From Balneolales bacterium (GTDB lineage: Bacteria; Bacteroidota; Rhodothermia; Balneolales; Natronogracilivirgulaceae): 17,068 nucleotides of DNA. A program made the translations under genes and the position numbers. Shown piece after piece: positions 1-7,772 of the stretch (the stretch's first letter is position 1; every line of letters starts with the position of its first letter). The notes beneath the pieces are model-generated. The model did no database searches. It worked only from the letters and a program-made list of their open reading frames with translations, and had not been told where the DNA came from. The stretch is taken from NCBI GenBank assembly GCA_007133995.1, contig SLLP01000025.1, positions 1 to 17,068 on the forward strand, written 5' to 3'.

Positions 1-994
1 GGAGCTGTTTTCGATAGAATAGTGTTCGCCCATCCGGACTATACGCCGGACTCAGATCGTTGGCAGGATTGTGTTCGGTAATATTTACAAGCTCACCGCC
101 GCCGTCTGTTGGAACCAGGAAAATGTCATAGTTGAGATATTCATATGGAGGTGGATTGCTGTTGGCGGATACGGCAATTTCCTGTCCGTCCGGTGAAATA
201 TCGTACTCTGCGGATCCCATCATGGCAAAATAGCGGCGCGAACCCGGCATAAGATCCGTAATTTCCTTCGTTTCGATATTCAATTTGAAAATGCGTGGAT
301 AGCGACCGTCGGTCAGCCACCGGTCCCAATGGCGGTAAATTCGGTGTTCGGTCACTTTGGCGCTCACCTTGCTCTCTTCTTGCTCCCGGATCATTTTATC
401 CAGGGCATCGAAATTGCCATCGTAGCCTGGCAGCACGTGTGCCACAAACGCTATGTATCTGCTGTCGGGAAACCACTTTGGCGCCGAAACAGATACGGGC
501 AGATCTGTCAGGCGTATCGCTTCACCACCGTCAACCGGGATCAGATAAAGCTGTGCAGGGGAGCCGTCTCTGCCGGATACAAACGCGATCTGACGCCCAT
601 CGGGACTCCATGCCGGCTGGCGGTCTGAATTCTGAGAGGTGAATTGCCGCTCCGTTTTCCCATCCAGAGAGTAAAGGTGGAGGTTCGTATAGGAGCGGTT
701 TTCTTCGATGTCGTACCTTGTAACGGGAAAAACCACATGTTTTCCATCCGGCGAAGCATCTCCGGCAGCTACACGCTTCGTGTTCCAAAGGTCTTCGGCT
801 GCGATCGGCCTCTTGTCTTCTGCACTGGACGATGAAGCGGCTCCGGCCAGCAATGTCATTGTCAGCAGCAGCACAAACAAGAGGCTGTTGCAAGGATGGT
901 GTCCGGCTTTGGACGGAACGGCATTGGTTCGGCCGCTGACGTCATAGTACAAGGGAAACCGGGTCCGTAGCTTGAAATACACTGAAATTGTCAT
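1..994 (-). CDS. S9-family (prolyl oligopeptidase-like) exported peptidase, N-terminal part only
   Basis: The reading frame is open from an ATG at 994 to the window edge, giving about 331 residues. Seen: a hydrophobic stretch at about residues 38-52 (LLFVLLLTMTLLAGA), followed by ASSSSAEDKRP, looks like a signal peptide with no lipobox Cys. After it come repeated WD40/TolB-like beta-propeller strands such as ASPDGKHVVF, WSPDGRQIAFVS, WFPDSRYIAFVA, ISPDGQEIAVSA and YSPDGRTLFY, plus the YRHWDRW segment common in the S9 peptidase propeller. Known of the family: the propeller gates a C-terminal alpha/beta-hydrolase domain with a Ser-Asp-His triad that cleaves short peptides. That domain would lie beyond the left edge, so catalysis cannot be confirmed. 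Odd: the n-region before the hydrophobic core is about 37 residues, so the true start may be further in. Inferred role: periplasmic peptide degradation. A non-catalytic TolB-like propeller is the alternative. Confidence 0.82.
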   Translation of the reverse strand, partial: MTISVYFKLRTRFPLYYDVSGRTNAVPSKAGHHPCNSLLFVLLLTMTLLAGAASSSSAEDKRPIAAEDLWNTKRVAAGDASPDGKHVVFPVTRYDIEENRSYTNLHLYSLDGKTERQFTSQNSDRQPAWSPDGRQIAFVSGRDGSPAQLYLIPVDGGEAIRLTDLPVSVSAPKWFPDSRYIAFVAHVLPGYDGNFDALDKMIREQEESKVSAKVTEHRIYRHWDRWLTDGRYPRIFKLNIETKEITDLMPGSRRYFAMMGSAEYDISPDGQEIAVSANSNPPPYEYLNYDIFLVPTDGGGELVNITEHNPANDLSPAYSPDGRTLFYRKQL

Positions 995-1030
995 GTTCTT
1001 ATCACTTATTTGTTAGATGAAGGTATAGGA

Positions 1031-1074
1031 GCAAAGTCAGCAGCCAATGATTATTTCATGGGCTGACAGGTTGC
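1031..1074. repeat. Imperfect inverted repeat between tyrA and the peptidase gene
   Basis: The arms GCAA-AG-TCAGC-AG-CCAATGA and TCATGG-GCTGA-CAGG-TTGC can pair imperfectly around a short A/T loop. The element lies downstream of tyrA and upstream of the peptidase start, so it could be a weak or Rho-assisted stop for tyrA, or a leader hairpin. No T-tract follows on the minus strand, so it is not a standard intrinsic terminator. A second small palindrome (ACGTC...GACGT, 1075-1094) lies next to it. Confidence 0.3.
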
Positions 1075-1128
1075 ACGTCATTTTTTAAGACGTCATCATT
1101 TATATTCCTGATTGTCTGTCATTCCTGA

Positions 1129-2262
1129 TCAGCCGAATCGGTCGGCCAGCCGGTTAATCATATAACTGCTTTCGGTGAGCGCCTGCTCTGCAAAATCACC
1201 GAAAAACTCACTGATTTTTTTAAATTCACGGATAAAACCCTTCCTGTCGTTATTCATAACGAGCACCGCCAGTTTCTTGTGATGCTCCAGAAACTCAATC
1301 AGCAGGGTGCGGCGCTCAAAGGTTGAAAATACGATATCGGCATAAAGCTCGGCATCCTGGGCAAAAATACGACCCGTCATCATCAGTTCGGCACGATAGA
1401 TCGGACTTGAAAAATCGGCCATATCCTCAGGTTTCAGGTCAAAATCACGCATAAAGGAGCCGTGGAGCAGCGCTACGAAGTGACGCAGACCCTGAATCAG
1501 ATGCATGGCCCGGTCGTGCTGCTCCGGATCCACGGCTTTGATGCGCAGCCCCCATAGCCGGAACTGCTCCAGCAGCCAGTCATATGCTTTTATATCGCGG
1601 CCATGACACACCATCATCAGCTGGCGTGAGACATTGGCAACATCCGGACCGTGCATGGGGTGAAGCGCAACTACGGGTCCATCGTGCGCATCCATCATGG
1701 CATCCAGTATGTGCGTCTTATTGCTGGTGAAATCCGCCAGAATCGTCTGCTTGTCGAGCATCGGGCCGATGCGTTCAATGGTCTCCCGGGTAACCTTGAT
1801 GGGGACCGTGATGATAACGAGATCTTTGCCGCGGACCAGCTCCAGGGCCCTGTCCCAGTCGTTCTTGTCAAGGATGGAGATACGGTGACCAGATAGCTCG
1901 GCGATTCGTGCGTAAAGCGAACCCATCCCTCCACGTCCACCGACCAGTAGAATGTTCTTGCTGCCTGCAGAGGTTTGGGGAAAAGTTTTTCCCGATTGAT
2001 AAGCCCGCGAAGAACTCATGATCATGCGAAGAAAATCCTCCGCCCAATCTGAATCTATACCGTGCTTTACGGCTTTGGTACGAAAATCCACTATTTTCTC
2101 ATCTTCCCGGTCTGGAACAAATATGGGCAGTTTATTTCGTACTTTTGTGGAAATAACCTGTTTTACCGTTTCGTTTCTCTCGCGAAGAAGGCGCAGGATC
2201 TCATCATCGATTTCATCAATGCGGTTTCGATACGAATTCAGGCTGTCCTGGTTTTGGTTCAT
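1129..2262 (-). CDS. tyrA: Bifunctional chorismate mutase / prephenate dehydrogenase (T-protein)
   Basis: This cytoplasmic enzyme makes 4-hydroxyphenylpyruvate for tyrosine: chorismate to prephenate, then NAD-dependent oxidative decarboxylation. The 377 residues compare with about 373 in the E. coli T-protein and align along the whole length. Residues about 6-85 are an AroQ-type chorismate mutase helix bundle (YRNRIDEIDDEILRLLRERN, then LPIFVPDRE). Residues about 103-370 are the dehydrogenase: dinucleotide loop GGRGGMG (108-114), LHPMHGPD with the likely catalytic His201 (His197 in E. coli from recalled alignment), QGLRHF (257-262) and FSSPIYR (284-290). The gene diverges from uvrB across 223 nt and has no Shine-Dalgarno sequence. 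The fused, enteric-like architecture is unusual for Bacteroidota, where the two activities are usually arranged differently, so transfer is possible. The function is very secure. Confidence 0.96.
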   Translation of the reverse strand: MNQNQDSLNSYRNRIDEIDDEILRLLRERNETVKQVISTKVRNKLPIFVPDREDEKIVDFRTKAVKHGIDSDWAEDFLRMIMSSSRAYQSGKTFPQTSAGSKNILLVGGRGGMGSLYARIAELSGHRISILDKNDWDRALELVRGKDLVIITVPIKVTRETIERIGPMLDKQTILADFTSNKTHILDAMMDAHDGPVVALHPMHGPDVANVSRQLMMVCHGRDIKAYDWLLEQFRLWGLRIKAVDPEQHDRAMHLIQGLRHFVALLHGSFMRDFDLKPEDMADFSSPIYRAELMMTGRIFAQDAELYADIVFSTFERRTLLIEFLEHHKKLAVLVMNNDRKGFIREFKKISEFFGDFAEQALTESSYMINRLADRFG

Positions 2263-2485
2263 AGCTGCGTTGTAATGGTTCTATCTGGTAAATGGTTTGC
2301 TTGTAAAACGTTTTGCTGGCATTGTTGCGAAATGGTTGAAAATAGTCGTCATTTTTTGCCGCATCTGTAATATTTCGGATTCTTGCTGATCTATTATACA
2401 AATGCCCTGCGAAAAATTGATCACAGCAGACAACTGCCCGATCAGGCTGTAAAATGTAATGATTTATTGAATAGAAAAAGAACGG
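2263..2485. other. Divergent intergenic region tyrA/uvrB
   Basis: These 223 A/T-rich bases separate the two divergent starts and must carry both promoters. A TATAAT hexamer reads on the minus strand at 2393-2398, about 130 nt before tyrA, but it has no convincing -35 partner. No TAnnTTTG box, LexA-like palindrome or hairpin with a T-tract was found. The short ORFs here are extensions or shadows of the flanking genes. Confidence 0.4.
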
Positions 2486-4534
2486 ATGTCCGATTTCAAA
2501 CTTGTTTCCCCTTACATGCCGGCTGGCGATCAGCCAAAAGCCATCAGCGATCTGGCCGAAGGAGTCAGGAAAGGAGAGCGTCACCAGACGCTCCTGGGAA
2601 TCACCGGGTCGGGTAAAACACGTACCATGGCTTCGGTCATTGAAAGTACCGGCAAACCGACACTTGTCATGAGTCACAATAAGACACTGGCAGCACAGCT
2701 CTATCGCGAGCTCAGTGACTTCTTCCCGGGCAACTGCGTGGAGTTCTTCATCTCATACTACGATTACTACCAGCCGGAAGCGTACATCACCGCACAGGAC
2801 AAATATATTGAGAAGGACTTGTCCATCAATGATGAAATACAAAGACTACGGCTTCGTGCCACCAGCTCGCTGTTGTCCGGCCGTCGTGATGTGATCATAG
2901 TCTCATCGGTCAGCTGTATCTACGGCATCGGCTCGCCAAGTGAGTATGAACAGCTGATCATCCGGCTGAAAACCGGCGAGGAAGTACCAAGAAACAAACT
3001 TCTCTATGATCTTGTGGATCTCCATTACAGCCGCAATGATCATCAGTTTGAGCGTGCAAAATTCAGGGTTCGGGGGGATGTGGTGGACCTGTTTCCCGCC
3101 TATTCCGAGCACGCCCTGCGTATCTCTTTTTGGGGGGATGAAGTGGAGTCGCTCACACTTTTTGACCCTGATACTGGTGAGCTGCTGGAAGAGGTGACTC
3201 AGTTTTTCATCTACCCTGCATCCCACTATGTTACTACGAAGAGCCGGCTGAAAACCGCCATCGACCAGATTCGTGATGAACTGGATTTAAGGCTGGATGT
3301 ACTTCGGGCCGAGGAAAAATATATCGAGGCCCAGCGACTTGAGCAGCGAACCATGTTTGACATCGAAATGATGCAGGAAATCGGATTCTGTCCGGGTATT
3401 GAGAACTACTCTCGCTATCTGGCCGGACGCAAGCCCGGGGAGCGGCCGTACTGCCTGTTCGACTACTTTCCAAAGGATTTTCTGCTTTTTGTGGATGAGT
3501 CGCACCAGACCGTACCTCAGATAGGTGCCATGTATGGCGGAGACCGATCCCGCAAAATTAATCTGGTGGAATATGGCTTCCGGCTACCGTCGGCGCTTGA
3601 CAACCGCCCGCTTACCTTTGAAGAATGGGAATCGATCATCAACCAGTGTGTTTTCGTCAGTGCAACGCCATCTGACTATGAACTGGAGAAGAGTCAGGGT
3701 GCGTATGTGGAGCAGATTATCCGTCCAACCGGACTCATGGAGCCAAAAATCGAAGTGCGGCCGTCAAGATATCAGATCGACGATATCGTTGGCGAGGTGC
3801 AGAAAGCGGTGCAGAAAAAGCAGCGGGTCTTGTGTCTTACCCTGACCAAGAGAATGAGTGAGGAACTGTCGCAGTATCTGAAGGATCTGGGAATAAAAGC
3901 GGCATACATGCACAGTGAACTTGATGCGCTGGAGCGTGTTGAGGTACTGTACCGTTATCGTCGCGGCGATTATGATGTACTTGTTGGTATAAATCTTCTC
4001 CGGGAAGGCATTGATATTCCGGAACTGGGGTTGGTTGCCATTCTTGATGCGGATAAAGAGGGTTTTCTGAGATCAGAAACCTCATTGTTTCAGATTTCAG
4101 GACGGGCGGCCAGAAATGTGGATGGACGTGTGATTATGTACGCTGATCGTATTACAGGCAGTATGCAACGGGTCATTGACGAAACGGAACGCAGGAGAAA
4201 AATCCAGGAGGAATACAACAGGCAGCACAAAATCACACCGTCTACGGTGGCCAAGGAACTCAAACCGCTGGTCGATCCGGGACTTATTGGGGCCAGATCG
4301 TTTGACATTGATCCAGGTGAGCTGGAGTCAGCTGCGCTGGAACATGTCAAAGTGGCGGATGACGGTATCCGTTATAAAGCTTCTCCTGCAATGAAGGAGG
4401 TGGTTTTTGAAGATAAAAGCAAATTTGTTGAATATCTTAAGGAGGCGATGCGAACAGCGGCAAAAAACATGGAGTTTGAAGAAGCAGCCCGAATCCGTGA
4501 TCAGATCGAGACCGTTGAAAAAGAGATAAAATAA
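2486..4534 (+). CDS. uvrB: Excinuclease ABC subunit B
   Basis: UvrB is the ATP-dependent damage-verification helicase of nucleotide excision repair. It receives damaged DNA from UvrA and recruits UvrC for incision. The length of 682 residues fits the family (673 in E. coli). Seen: Walker A GITGSGKT (38-45), the beta-hairpin that inserts between strands, YYDYYQPEAY (91-100), Walker B DESH (337-340), VSATPSDYEL (391-400), INLLREGIDIPE (502-513), the motif VI region QISGRAARN (536-544) and a C-terminal UVR domain (about 644-680) for UvrC contact. Small deviations: motif VI reads QIS where QTI is usual, and ATPS replaces ATPG; neither removes the arginine finger. The start is MSDFKLVSPYMPAGDQP, the normal family N-terminus, preceded by a purine-rich AAAAAGAACGG but no clear SD. 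There is no uvrA or uvrC nearby and no visible SOS operator. Confidence 0.98.
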   Translation: MSDFKLVSPYMPAGDQPKAISDLAEGVRKGERHQTLLGITGSGKTRTMASVIESTGKPTLVMSHNKTLAAQLYRELSDFFPGNCVEFFISYYDYYQPEAYITAQDKYIEKDLSINDEIQRLRLRATSSLLSGRRDVIIVSSVSCIYGIGSPSEYEQLIIRLKTGEEVPRNKLLYDLVDLHYSRNDHQFERAKFRVRGDVVDLFPAYSEHALRISFWGDEVESLTLFDPDTGELLEEVTQFFIYPASHYVTTKSRLKTAIDQIRDELDLRLDVLRAEEKYIEAQRLEQRTMFDIEMMQEIGFCPGIENYSRYLAGRKPGERPYCLFDYFPKDFLLFVDESHQTVPQIGAMYGGDRSRKINLVEYGFRLPSALDNRPLTFEEWESIINQCVFVSATPSDYELEKSQGAYVEQIIRPTGLMEPKIEVRPSRYQIDDIVGEVQKAVQKKQRVLCLTLTKRMSEELSQYLKDLGIKAAYMHSELDALERVEVLYRYRRGDYDVLVGINLLREGIDIPELGLVAILDADKEGFLRSETSLFQISGRAARNVDGRVIMYADRITGSMQRVIDETERRRKIQEEYNRQHKITPSTVAKELKPLVDPGLIGARSFDIDPGELESAALEHVKVADDGIRYKASPAMKEVVFEDKSKFVEYLKEAMRTAAKNMEFEEAARIRDQIETVEKEIK

Positions 4535-4605
4535 TTTCCAATTCAGCGGAGTGATTCGTATGCTTCCTGTTTAGAACGTGACACTATTTCCTTGAAGCAC
4601 ACAGC

Positions 4606-5169
4606 ATGGGCACACTTTCATACATTAAAAATTTTATCAGGGACAGGCAGGTTGCCTCCATCACCCCGACTTCCCGATTCACTATTAACAGGGTTTGCGC
4701 ACATATTGATTTTGGCAGAGATATCAGGATTGTGGAATTTGGTCCGGCCGACGGAGTCTTCACCAGGGTTATTCTGGAAAAACTCTCGCCTGCTTCGGAA
4801 ATCATTGCCATTGAGACCAACCGGAATTTTGCCGATTCGCTAGGTGGGTTTAATGACGACAGGCTTACGGTGGTGAATAAAAGCGCAGAGGATGTTCGGC
4901 AAATTCTGGATTCGAAGAACTGGAACAAGGCGGACTATATCATTTCCGGAATTCCTTTCTCTTTTTTAAATGAAGAGTTAAAACACCGGATTTTAAAGGA
5001 TTCTGCTGATCTGCTTGCTGATGAAGGACGATTTTTGGGCTATCAGACCTCTTCGCATCTAAAACCCTACCTTTCCGAACACTTCTCAAGTGTAGATACC
5101 GAGATGGAGTACCTCAACCTGCCACCCATGTGCATCTACGTAGCCGGCAGCCAGCAGGCCAGGAGGTAG
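4606..5169 (+). CDS. Class I SAM-dependent methyltransferase, PmtA-like (phospholipid N-methyltransferase / rRNA adenine dimethylase superfamily)
   Basis: The 187-residue protein has a Rossmann-type SAM-binding fold. Seen: motif I VEFGPADGVFTR (about 43-54), an acidic ribose-binding end of strand 2 at IAIETNRNFA, a motif IV-like IISGIPFSFL and a C-terminal YLNLPPMCIYV. The SGIP and NLPP segments match the pattern of bacterial phospholipid N-methyltransferases of the PmtA type rather than KsgA, whose motif IV is NLPY. Known of the family: methylation of phosphatidylethanolamine towards phosphatidylcholine at the inner membrane face. Substrate here is inferred and could be another small amine or lipid. 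Motif I has GPADG where GPGTG is common. The gene lies 71 nt after uvrB on the same strand and ends 29 nt from convergent tyrS. Co-transcription with uvrB is possible, since no terminator is visible between them. Confidence 0.65.
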   Translation: MGTLSYIKNFIRDRQVASITPTSRFTINRVCAHIDFGRDIRIVEFGPADGVFTRVILEKLSPASEIIAIETNRNFADSLGGFNDDRLTVVNKSAEDVRQILDSKNWNKADYIISGIPFSFLNEELKHRILKDSADLLADEGRFLGYQTSSHLKPYLSEHFSSVDTEMEYLNLPPMCIYVAGSQQARR

Positions 5170-5198
5170 GGGCAGGAGGCCGCAATGTACTTTTCTGA

Positions 5199-6422
5199 TC
5201 AGTCTCTGTTGCGGAAGACAAGTTTGCCGAACTTTCGCTTTCCCACTTTGAGAATAATTTCTGAGCCTTGCACCGTTTCAATGCGATAACGGGGATCTGT
5301 TACTTTTTCCCCGTCAAGGGTCACGCCGCCCTGGGTTACAAGCCGTCGGGCTTCGCTGCTGCTCGGAACGAATCCGGTCTTTTTGATTACATCCAGCAGC
5401 CCGTGATCTGTGTCGGCTTCCAGCACGAATTCTGGCATGTCATCTGGCATATCTTTTTGAATGACTGTTCTTTCGAAATAGATACGCGCCTGATCTGCCT
5501 TGTCTTCTCCATGATACATCCTGGTCAGTATCCAGGCCAGTTCGTGCTTTGAGTTGCGCGGGTCGGCCACCGCACGTTTCCTGATTTCAGGCAGTTCTTC
5601 ATGGGCGACATCGGTCACAAGCTCAAAATAGGGATAGATCAGGTTGTCTGGAATCGAGAGGGCTTTGCCGTACATATCCTCCGGTTTTTCATCTATGCCG
5701 ATGTAGTTATCGTATGACTTGGACATTTTCCGGGTACCGTCAGTGCCTACTAAGAGTGGCATCATGAGACAAATTTGCTGTGATTGTCCAAACTCCCTCT
5801 GGAGGTGCCGTCCAACCAGAAGATTAAATTTCTGGTCAATTCCCCCCAGCTCTATGTCTGATTTCAGATGGACCGAATCCTGGCCCTGTGCCAGTGGATA
5901 GAGAAACTCGTGCAGAGAAATCGTGTCGTTATTCTGGTACCGCTTGGTGAAATCATCCCGTTCGATCATCCGTGCCACCGTATAGTGTGATGCAAGGCGG
6001 ATCACATCCTCAAAGCTCATGGGAGACAACCACTCTGAATTATAAACTATCTCGGTTTTCTCAGGATCCAGAATTTTTGAGGCCTGCTCAAAATATGACT
6101 TCCCATTTGCAACCACCTCTTCACGCGTGAGAGCGGGTCGGGTTTTGTTGGCTCCGGATGGATCGCCGATCATTGCGGTAAAATCACCGATAATGAGGAT
6201 TGTATGGTGACCCAGATCCTGAAACTGGCGCATTTTTCGCAGAATGACAGAGTGTCCGAGGTGAAGATCCGGTCGGGTTGGATCGCAGCCCAATTTCACT
6301 CTCAATGGAATCTGTGTCTTGAAGGATTGTTCCAGCTTTTGAGTCAACTCTTCACGGGGCAGAATCTCCACAGTGCCCCTCTCAATAATTTCCAATTGCT
6401 CTTTTACAGATGGGATGGACAT
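5199..6422 (-). CDS. tyrS: Tyrosyl-tRNA synthetase
   Basis: TyrS charges tRNA-Tyr with tyrosine in the cytoplasm. From the chosen start it has 407 residues. Seen: the class I signature LGCDPTRPDLHLGHS with HLGH at 54-57, the tyrosine/tRNA pocket segment DIELGGIDQKFNLL (about 189-202), KMSKS at 232-236 and a C-terminal S4 RNA-binding domain (about 340-407, SSSEARRLVTQGGVTLDGEKV). The KMSKS spelling, not KFGKT as in E. coli TyrS, places it in the TyrZ-like branch. The start at 6422 (MSIPSVKEQLEIIERGT) matches homologous N-termini and lies 1 nt after the cvpA stop. An ATG at 6434 would add MMIN and overlap cvpA by 11 nt, and is a real alternative. It is the last gene of the yqeY-cvpA-tyrS set. 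Confidence 0.97.
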   Translation of the reverse strand: MSIPSVKEQLEIIERGTVEILPREELTQKLEQSFKTQIPLRVKLGCDPTRPDLHLGHSVILRKMRQFQDLGHHTILIIGDFTAMIGDPSGANKTRPALTREEVVANGKSYFEQASKILDPEKTEIVYNSEWLSPMSFEDVIRLASHYTVARMIERDDFTKRYQNNDTISLHEFLYPLAQGQDSVHLKSDIELGGIDQKFNLLVGRHLQREFGQSQQICLMMPLLVGTDGTRKMSKSYDNYIGIDEKPEDMYGKALSIPDNLIYPYFELVTDVAHEELPEIRKRAVADPRNSKHELAWILTRMYHGEDKADQARIYFERTVIQKDMPDDMPEFVLEADTDHGLLDVIKKTGFVPSSSEARRLVTQGGVTLDGEKVTDPRYRIETVQGSEIILKVGKRKFGKLVFRNRD

Positions 6423-6423
6423 G

Positions 6424-6963
6424 TTAATCATCATTTACGGCAGGTACGGAAAGATACCGCTCAACTGAATCGCGGTAGGGCTTAACACCCGGAAGCACCC
6501 TGGCGACGATATCATAGGATGCGGGAGCCACTTTCAGCAAGGGTTTATAAAGTAAGGATTCTTTTTTTATTTCAGTTTCCGGGAATCCAAAACCGGCCAG
6601 GAATATAAGAAGAATACTTATAAACAAACTGCTTTTGATGACACCGAACAAACCGCCGAACAGTCGATTTGGAATACTGAGCAGCAGCAGTTGAATAAGT
6701 GTATCCAGAAAATAAATACCTACCTGAATGGCAATGAGAGTGATTATGAAAATCAGGGCAAATCCAATGTAAGGAAGATAGATTTCGGGAATGTCAATAA
6801 ATGTTCCCAATAAAAATGCAACCTTTTCGGCGTACTGGAATGCCAGAAAGCCAGCCAATACCAATCCCACTATCCGGAAAACCTCTTTCACAAGACCATT
6901 GTGGAAACCCATCCAGGCAAAAAAAACAATAAAAATAAGAAAAATGGCGTCAATAAGACTCAT
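6424..6963 (-). CDS. cvpA: CvpA family integral membrane protein
   Basis: The 179-residue protein has the CvpA pattern. The N-terminus MSLIDAIFLIFIVFFAWMGF is followed by HNGLVKEVFR and further membrane spans at about 29-47, 62-86 and 102-126, giving four in all. The loop SIPNRLFGGLFGVIKS (about 96-111) is typical of the family. The tail (about 130-179) is soluble and charged. Known: named for colicin V production in E. coli; later work links it to envelope integrity and bile or stress tolerance, but the biochemical role is unsettled. Its ATG overlaps the TGA stop of yqeY in an ATGA (6960-6963), so translation is probably coupled. Its TAA is 1 nt before the preferred tyrS start. Confidence 0.88.
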   Translation of the reverse strand: MSLIDAIFLIFIVFFAWMGFHNGLVKEVFRIVGLVLAGFLAFQYAEKVAFLLGTFIDIPEIYLPYIGFALIFIITLIAIQVGIYFLDTLIQLLLLSIPNRLFGGLFGVIKSSLFISILLIFLAGFGFPETEIKKESLLYKPLLKVAPASYDIVARVLPGVKPYRDSVERYLSVPAVNDD

Positions 6964-7424
6964 ATCTTTTCCAGAAGTTCCCGAACTACGCGGTTGACAA
7001 GAGCACCATCAGCTTTACCCTTGACCTTCGGCATAAGCGAACCCATGACTTTTCCCATGTCAGACATTGACGACGCATTAGTATCCTCTATCACCTCTTT
7101 TGCCAACTGGCGAATTTTTTCTTCAGAGAGCATTTCCGGCAGGTAGGATTCGATAATCTGCAACTCATACTCTTCCGTTTCTGCAAGATCATCCCTGCCC
7201 GCTTCTTTGAATTGTGCTATCGAATCTTTTCGTTGTTTGGCCGCTTTCATCAACACTTCATGGATTTGCTCATCTTTGAGTACCACATCGCTTCCCTTGC
7301 GCTCACTTATTTCCTTTTCCAGAATTTTGGCTTTGAGTGATCGAAGTACCTGAAGTCGTGGAGCATCTTTGGAACGCATTGCGTTTTTTAGATCCTGTAC
7401 TATGTTCTCGTAAGTTGAACTCAT
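6960..7424 (-). CDS. yqeY: GatB/YqeY domain-containing protein
   Basis: The 154 residues match a stand-alone YqeY protein from end to end: an N-terminal helical half (IVQDLKNAMRSKDAPRLQVL, KAKILEKEI) and a C-terminal tail-like domain (ESYLPEMLSEEKI, then MGKVMGSLMPKVKGKADGAL). The C-terminal part resembles the tRNA-binding tail of the amidotransferase subunit GatB. The stand-alone family has no firmly established reaction but is often found beside translation genes. Here it leads a three-gene minus-strand set ending in tyrS, which fits a translation-linked role. The start at 7424 has no SD. It is separated from the upstream ribosomal protein genes by an intrinsic terminator, so it needs its own promoter within about 7425-7530. 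I could not identify one. Confidence 0.9.
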   Translation of the reverse strand: MSSTYENIVQDLKNAMRSKDAPRLQVLRSLKAKILEKEISERKGSDVVLKDEQIHEVLMKAAKQRKDSIAQFKEAGRDDLAETEEYELQIIESYLPEMLSEEKIRQLAKEVIEDTNASSMSDMGKVMGSLMPKVKGKADGALVNRVVRELLEKI

Positions 7425-7530
7425 GGCAACGTGCAGTGATTAGTTAATACTGTTTTACAGATTTTGGAACAGTGGAGACCAGCGGTTATCGGTTCGTTCA
7501 CCTTCCATAAATTAAATAGTTTCAACAAAC

Positions 7531-7563
7531 AAAAAAAGGCTATACATATGAATGTATAACCTT
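7531..7563 (-). terminator. Intrinsic terminator of the rpmB-rpmG-DUF4295 operon
   Basis: Read on the minus strand, the stem GGTTATACAT / ATGTATAGCC (one mismatch, 4-nt loop TCAT) is followed at once by seven T residues (7537 down to 7531). It lies 28 nt after the DUF4295 stop codon and before the yqeY leader. Confidence 0.85.
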
Positions 7564-7590
7564 CTTATAATATGCGGGAAGTAGTAAATA

Positions 7591-7761
7591 TCAGGACTTT
7601 TGGCGAGCAATAAAATCTTTGGCCTGGTCTTGTTCCATCGTGGATTCCTGGAAGACCACTCTGCCTTTTGCAGATTTTTTTGAGATAATGACTTTGACCA
7701 TTTTCCTCTGTGAAGCCCTTGCTGCAAGGACCTGTTCCCCGTAAACCTGTTTCTTGGCCAT
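7591..7761 (-). CDS. DUF4295-like small ribosome-linked protein (possible bL38 counterpart)
   Basis: This 56-residue, lysine/arginine-rich protein begins MAKKQVYGEQ, has a basic core RKMVKVIISKKSAKGRVVF (19-37) and ends DQAKDFIARQKS. It is translated here directly from the sequence. It starts 11 nt after the rpmG stop and ends before a terminator, so it is the third gene of an rpmB-rpmG-X operon. The MAKK start, the V(I)K-x-x-KS-x-K-G-x-x-x-F-x-E pattern and the position directly after rpmG fit the Bacteroidota-specific DUF4295 family. From memory, a Bacteroidota-specific ribosomal protein named bL38 was reported in the Flavobacterium johnsoniae 70S structure. Whether DUF4295 is that protein is my inference. 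The composition and operon make ribosome association likely. The overlapping 71-codon ORF in another frame is rejected. Confidence 0.8.
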   Translation of the reverse strand: MAKKQVYGEQVLAARASQRKMVKVIISKKSAKGRVVFQESTMEQDQAKDFIARQKS

Positions 7762-7772
7762 AATTCTATACC

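Noticed and set aside
1031..1074. Hairpin downstream of tyrA as an intrinsic terminator
   Set aside because: Pairing is imperfect and there is no T-tract on the minus strand. It is listed only as a low-confidence inverted repeat.
2393..2398. TATAAT as the tyrA promoter -10
   Set aside because: No -35 or TTTG partner lies at suitable spacing, and the leader would be about 130 nt.
5174..5289. AGGAGG with a 34-codon ORF at 5185, antisense to the end of tyrS
   Set aside because: The spacing is textbook SD, but the lineage does not use SD, the peptide has no features, and the strand lies opposite tyrS. Chance is the simplest explanation.
7512..7727. 71-codon minus-strand ORF overlapping the DUF4295 gene
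   Set aside because: It is in a different frame from the well-supported 56-codon gene and reads through the terminator hairpin.
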